NCBI GenBank assembly: GCA_029255685.2
Contig: CM055312.2
Location: 10,812,649 to 10,876,648, forward strand
DNA length: 64,000 nucleotides
Reading direction: 5' to 3'
Source: Silene conica
Taxonomy: Eukaryota > Streptophyta > Magnoliopsida > Caryophyllales > Caryophyllaceae
Part shown: piece by piece, positions 58,396 through 64,000 of the stretch
How positions within the stretch are numbered: the stretch's first letter is position 1
How the letters are laid out: each line of letters starts with the position of its first letter
Translations under genes and position numbers: made by a program
The notes under the pieces: generated by a model
Database searches by the model: none
What the model was told of the DNA's origin: nothing
Seen by the model: only the letters and a program-made list of their open reading frames with translations

Positions 58396-61187
58396 TCACA
58401 TCGAAGGCTGGTTAGTTCCGAGTAGCTGGCCCACGAGATTTGTCACCTGAAATAGACATGGGGGGTTCTATTCAGACATCGTAGCTATTGTTAAAGGCTT
58501 AAAGCACTTAAGCTACTTTAGCTGAGAACCATGAAAGTTGCAAGGAACTCATCACATATCAGTAATTCCTGCGCCATTTAGACCGTCCACCCAAACATAT
58601 GTACACACGCTCGCATAAAAGGAGAAGGGTAAGAAGACAGACTCAATCATGAACATCGCAAGTGTCTGCCTGATGCAGGGGCACAATTATATCACGAGAA
58701 GAAGTAACGTTTTTCGTCGAAAATGAAGTGTCAAGGTACACATAGCAAAAACACACAACCAAAGTGAAGTGGAGATATAAAGAGATGTACATGTGTCCGT
58801 CCATACGACCATACCTATGCTGGCATGTTAGTGATCTATATCTCTATGTAGAACGACATGACGACTCCAAATAACTAGTTTCACAGCCTAGGGGTACAGG
58901 CCATAATTACATAGCCAAATGCATTGACAAAACATACATGATGAAGTCAAGGAAGTTCTAGAGGGACAAAACAAACAGAATTATGTTCAGCTCAAAACTT
59001 AAGAATGCAAACCATCTTAACTTAAGGTCTACTTTAGAATTTAGATATGGAGCATGATATCCTGAAAAATTACCTGCCAGTACTTCGAGACACATTTGTC
59101 GATGCATGTATTTTCAGCCATATTTAGCTCCGAGTCTTTGAAACTGAAATAATAGGAACAATTATAAATACGATTTTGTTGAAGGTTTTTTCAATATACA
59201 AGTATTGCACATTCACACTTCACGCAAGAAGATAGAAGAATATGAATTCGGAAAATCATGACCTTTTATCAGCACATTTGCGGAAACATGTCTGAGTGAG
59301 CCTGAAACAAATAGTAAAGATGACACGTTAGCATGTCAAAGATCAATTGGTATGATCGACAAGACAGCAAGCTCACAACAGTTTGATAGTGTATTTGCAA
59401 GATTCGATAATTGTACCATCTTACAAAACCACAAGTCCACAGGGGAGAACGGGAAGCTAACAATGCCTAGCATGCTTTCACACAAAAATAGAGAGACTAA
59501 CTTGTTAAACATTTCAACTCTGTATTCCATCTCCTTCTCGGCCATAAATAACATCTGCACAGCTCAATGAGAAAAATGAATGTCAATGGAAGTAATTATG
59601 TGACTCCTTAAACGAATGAGTGTTGTCGACAGCTAAATCAATAATGAAACGAAATCGGAAATTTCAAAAAAGAAAAGTTGTTATTCTGATGATGATGGTT
59701 GTATACAAGGATGCACTACTGTTGACCAATTTACAAAAACAATCTCATGAAATTAGACAGACTGTTCCACTTAAGATCAACAGTACAAAATCGAGAATTC
59801 CAAAAAGTCGAGTCATTGTGGTACGGGACTGAGTATTGTTCTTGAGATTAAAACACTTAAACTTACATGTTTGGAGGTCAAAATCCAGGAGATGAAGGAG
59901 AAGGGAGCAGGGCGCTAAACTAAAGTCAATACTGAAAAGTAGGACTTGATCTGTAGGGAGCAATCTTTCACTTACCTTTATTCCCCCTCTCCCTATATAA
60001 TCCTCAACAAACTGAATCAATTAAACATTACTCCAATTAGCACTGTTGAACAAATCAAATCCTCGCTCTTCAACCCTCTCTAATATGCCCAACAAGAAAA
60101 ACAATACTATTACCCCACCCCACTGACCTTATGGCTCCCGCCTATGGCAGGGGAAATGGGGAGCGGATATGCGCATCTTAACCCTTGTTCCAAATGACCA
60201 TAACGACTCACTAACATGGCCAACATTTGAACAAAATCTGTCATAGAATTAATAAACTCGCATGCAACAGTAAAAAAAAATTACTCTTTTGCAAAGATCA
60301 GGCAGTATAACATGCATAGGTTTGAGTTAGTGTGATGCCAACAAAGTCAGCTAAGCATCAGGAATTGCCGAAAAAGTCATAGCAAGGTTGATGAAGATAG
60401 TTGATAAGTTGGCCAAGAAGCTCATTAGTAATTGATTACGTGAAATCGGGAGGTTGTTAAAACTTAGACAAGATAGAAAAGTCAGCTTAGATAGCTGTTG
60501 AGCTCGCAGGAACTTTCAGAGTTTCAGTAGCATTACATTCTTGTAAAGCTAGAACTAAACTCGTATTTTAAGCTTTCTAGTACAGATTCTTTGTTAAACT
60601 CCTCTTATATAGCGTGCTTCTTTACACGTCTCTCGACAGGACTACAATTCAATCTTATTGTTACTCATCTGGTATTGAAATCCTTCACTGCCTTTCATTA
60701 TTCACCGTGATTTCAGTGATCACACTTAGAACTACACGGCTACTAAATCCTCCCATCATCGTAGTGCTGCCTATGAATCTAATCAATCTATGATAGATTG
60801 ATAGATGTATTCATGCATTATATAATACAGTACTATTCAGTACACTGCATTCTTAACCAGCCAGTCAGTCACCACATTACTTATGCCTATGATCCAGCAT
60901 TGTTGCTTTTTTGTTCGGTTTCGACTTTTGAGAACTACATTCACATTATTTAGCTCGTCCTCATGAAAAACCCTTTAACTAAATTAGTCTGATCACAGAA
61001 GACAATTGACGAACACCATAAGATCAATAATACTAACACCATCTTTGATTAAAAAAACCCGTCACGATGAATATGAATATAAAAGGTAAACAAATGAACG
61101 GACCGAGACAGAAAGAATAGATATGAAAGAAATGTAGAAAAATACCTGTTCCTTCGCCATAGCTTCTGCTGCAGCATTGTTTGCCAT
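58396..61187 (-). CDS. TIM10: Mitochondrial import inner-membrane translocase subunit TIM10 (five exons)
   Basis: Minus-strand exons: 61187-61146, 59554-59502, 59301-59263, 59143-59074 and 58446-58396. All introns are GT-AG with consistent phases, giving 84 aa, the normal length for plant TIM10. It has the twin CX3C motif of small TIM chaperones: CFRKC and CIDKC, each pair forming disulphides in the intermembrane space. Flanking family blocks are MAEKEMEYRVEMFNKLTQT, DSELNMAENT, VSKYWQVTNLVGQLLG. With TIM9 it forms the hexamer that escorts hydrophobic carrier proteins to the inner membrane. At the exon 3/4 junction the predicted residue is Ser where, as I recall, plants usually have Arg. That splice donor (GTCATG) is weak. 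Intron 1 is 1591 bp and holds a GC-rich patch (60107-60190), possibly a SINE remnant. Confidence 0.93.
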
Positions 61188-61507
61188 TTTCACCTGATTT
61201 ATTTTTTTCATAAAAACAAACAAACAGATTAAAATTAAACAATCAAAAGTAAAATTAAAAAGATGCTAATTAAATTTCCCACATAATCATCTAAATCAAC
61301 CAATTATTCACAAATTTTAATAAAAATACCAATTTTTCCTATAAAAAAATCCCCAAAGATTACAACTTTTGATTCAACGTAGCTCAATTAACAAAAACAA
61401 AAGTAACCCATTACACATTACTTAAATTATCCAAATATTACAATTTTACCTTCAAAATTTATTAGAGAGAGGGGAAGACTTGTGAAACAAAAGGTTTACT
61501 GCTGTTT

Positions 61508-61516
61508 TTAGGGTTT
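61508..61516 (-). promoter_or_regulatory. Telo-box in the TIM10 promoter
   Basis: The minus strand reads AAACCCTAA, about 320 bases upstream of the TIM10 ATG. Telo-boxes are common in promoters of plant ribosomal and mitochondrial-biogenesis genes. Here it lies only about 34 bp from the edge of the Harbinger-like insertion. Confidence 0.45.
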
Positions 61517-61549
61517 AGGTAGGGACCGCAGGGTACATGTTACCCATAA

Positions 61550-61905
61550 GGCCCTGTTCTTTTGGACTGAAACTTAAGTGAACTGAACTGAACTGAACTT
61601 ATAGGATCTGAACTGAACTGAACTGAACTTATAGGAACTGAACTGAACTTATAGGAATTGAACTGAACTGAACTTATAAGAACTGAACTGAACTGAACTT
61701 ATAGGAACTGAACTGAACTTATAAGAACTGAACTGAACTGAACTGAAGTGAACTTATAGGAACTGAACTGAACTTATAGGAACTGAACTGAACTGAACTG
61801 AACTTATAGGATCTGAACTGAACTAAACTTATAAAATCCGAACTTAATTAACTTTATTTTAATTTAAGTTAACTATTATTATTGTTGTTGTTGTTGTTGT
61901 TGTTG

Positions 61906-61954
<49 letters not shown>

Positions 61955-62613
61955 CCAATATATGACATTGATAAAAAATTAGTCTAAAACACAAGTTAGT
62001 TTAAAATATTTTCAACTTTATATATAATGGCTTGTTAATAGCTCATACGTTATACTACAATTATATTACGATAAAAATAATTCACTATTACAATTTTTTC
62101 TCTAACCATTTATTTTCTCTAACAATGTGATGAAGAAACTGATTAATGGGAGAGTGACAATTGGTGAGGGTGAGGGCGTCGTATGATGAGTTGTTGTTTT
62201 TTGGCATTGATGAGGATGATAGTTTGTCATTAATTAGAGAGTAAAAGACGGGTAAAATATTAATGAATTGTTTTTTTTATTGATGACGTGTATCGACTAA
62301 TTAAAGCGAAATGTTTGTATCGGTTGTTAAAAATAATACTCCGTATATAACTTTTCTTAATTGAGTTTATATGAACTGAACTTATAGGAACTGAACTGAA
62401 CTGAACTTATAGGAACTGAACTGAACTGAACTGAACTTATAGGAACTGAACTGAACTTATAGGAACTGAACTGAACTGAACTTATAGGATCTGAACTGAA
62501 CTGAACTTATAGGAACTGAACTGAACTTATAGGAACTGAACTGAACTGAACTGAACTTATAGGATCTGAAGTGAACTTAAATTAAGTGACTTGAAGTCCA
62601 AAAGAACAGAGCC
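61550..62613. mobile_element. Non-autonomous PIF/Harbinger-like element (copy 2), upstream of TIM10
   Basis: 1064 bp with TSD TAA (61547-61549 and 62614-62616), TIR GGCCCTGTTCTTTTGGACT on the left and one mismatch on the right. It is the reverse-oriented sister of the element at 49180: same arrays (here CTGAACTGAA with TATAGG), same unique centre, same ATT microsatellite. Array copy numbers differ between the two. It lies within the likely promoter region of TIM10. Confidence 0.87.
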
Positions 62614-62730
62614 TAAGTCTCAATTGTTCCGCAATTTGGTCCGAACCAAAATAGATCATACTTTATTTCATTTGGTTCACAGTCTACCTATTTACATAAG
62701 TTTGGTCTTAGATCGGGTCACAAAACATAC

Positions 62731-63600
62731 GGGTTGTTTGGTTCAAATAGTTAGAATGGAATGGAATGGATTCTAATACCAAGAGGTATGGAGTTAGAAT
62801 CTCATACTTATTATTGCTTGTTTGGTTTGATCTCGTAATCAAATTGTAAATGTCATTCTTATTGTTTGGTTCACATTTGGAATGAATTTCAAATTATTTC
62901 ATTTTCTTCATCATAGGTAACCGCAATTATATTATTTTGAATTAAATTAACTATAACAGAGCAAAATTCAAATTAATCCATAAAAATCAAATGACTCATG
63001 TTCATATAATACGCCATAAAATGTTTTATGAAAAATATCACATAAAATGTTTTATGAAAAATACACAACTTTTTTGATGAAAAAATAGACAAAATGTTTT
63101 ATAAAAAAATCCACATAAAATGTTTTACGAAAAAAACCACATAAAATGTTTTATGAAAAATGCGTTACTTTTTTTTATGACAAAATCCGCATAAAATGTT
63201 ACGGAAAAAATCCACATAAAATGTTTTACGAAAAATCGACATAAAATGTTTTATAAAAAAAATTCACATAACATATTTTATGAAAAATACGCAACTTTTT
63301 TTATGAAAAAATATCCACAAAAAATATTTTATAAAAAAATCCACATAAAATGTTTTATAAAAAATATGTAACTTTTTTTTATGAAAAAATCCACATAAAA
63401 TGTTTTATAAAAAATACGTAACTTGGGATTGGGTGGAATGGAGTTAGAATCTTGGGATGAGACATGGGTATGGGCTTCCAAGGTGTTGGAATGGATTTAG
63501 AACCCCTTGGGTATCAAACTCTATTCCAAAAAGACCCAACCAAACACTTGAATGGCTAAAATCAATTTCAATCCATTCCAAATGTCTCAACCAAACACCC
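62731..63600. mobile_element. TIR element with palindromic minisatellite
   Basis: Outer inverted words GGGTTGTTTGGTT and AACCAAACACCC, with GTTAGAATGGAATGG-like sequence at both ends, suggest a Tourist- or hAT-like element of about 870 bp. No TSD could be settled. The middle is the CATAAAATGTTTTATG minisatellite. Confidence 0.55.
63010..63420. repeat. Minisatellite of palindromic CATAAAATGTTTTATG units
   Basis: About 13 copies of a 16-bp palindrome (CATAAAA TG TTTTATG) separated by AAAAATCCA- or ACGCAACTTTTTT-type spacers. Confidence 0.8.
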
Positions 63601-64000
63601 CCAAAATAGATAGACTATGGACTGGACGAAGACCTAACTCTTGTAATGAACATCTATAAAATTGTACTTTCTCCATTCAACCCCACTTTACCACTTTGCT
63701 TTTTCATGTTTGTCAACGCTTGTTTTACACGGTAAATATCGTTGACTACGTATTCGCAAAATAATTTAAAATTTTGATAATCTTAATATACCCGTCAAGA
63801 CAAATCAAACAATATCTCACATGAATATATTTCCGCATTTATATGAGAGAAAATTAAGATTTAATGTTCGCTCGTGAATATTCTATAAAATGAAAATTGG
63901 TGGAGTGAAATTGAATTGAGGAAGTATGCATTACAAATACATCTCCTAATCTTATAATGTTACATTGTAATATTTTACTTTGACAAGTTTTGCTACTAGA
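63601..64000. other. Intergenic DNA to the window edge
   Basis: AT-rich, no gene or element end recognised. Confidence 0.5.

Noticed and set aside
60107-60190. SINE in TIM10 intron 1
   Set aside because: The GC-rich patch recalls a SINE segment, but no A/B boxes, tail or TSD were found.

Overview
This is a transposon-dense stretch of a plant nuclear genome. Spliced genes with plant-style introns, plant-type L1 LINEs, Copia and Gypsy elements, Helitrons, MULE, hAT and Harbinger relics and AT-rich intergenic DNA all point to a eudicot. Caryophyllales is my guess from the repeat style only (low confidence).

Layout. 1-4667: 3' part of a Ty1-Copia element with a one-base frameshift. 5574-6800: non-autonomous MULE-like element with a 9-bp target-site duplication (TSD). 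7453-22711: an LTR-internal-LTR-internal-LTR array of a non-coding Gypsy-type element lying on the minus strand, flanked by one 5-bp TSD. Its middle LTR is a mosaic of the two outer ones. Each 2.86-kb LTR holds an array of about ten stem-loops with a near-constant loop and variable but self-complementary arms, then four GC-rich hairpins of the same design. 22717-27050: AT-rich DNA with a MITE, a 726-bp hAT element and a short Helitron. 27060-34256: near-complete L1 LINE. 34469-35821: second short Helitron. 37600-48816: AT-rich, tandem-repeat-rich region that may be one large minus-strand Helitron, holding a possible organellar DNA fragment, a solo Sirevirus-like LTR and a 5'-truncated LINE. 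49180-50364: Harbinger-like element. 50412-51868: TIR element in a TA microsatellite carrying a piece of a SMAX1-LIKE gene (Pack-type capture). 52494-54409: another long-TIR element with an orphan first exon.

55384-61187 is the genic island: two convergent host genes, both multi-exon and so easily missed by ORF scanning. The first encodes a 127-aa protein of a small plant family (plus strand, 4 exons). The second is TIM10, a mitochondrial intermembrane-space chaperone (minus strand, 5 exons, 84 aa). A second copy of the Harbinger-like element (61550-62613) sits directly upstream of TIM10. The window ends in another TIR element built round a palindromic minisatellite.

Apart from the two host genes, all coding sequence here belongs to mobile elements or is captured by them. 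Exon structures were derived by hand from splice signals and reading frame. Element superfamilies were assigned from TSD length, termini and motifs, without database searches.
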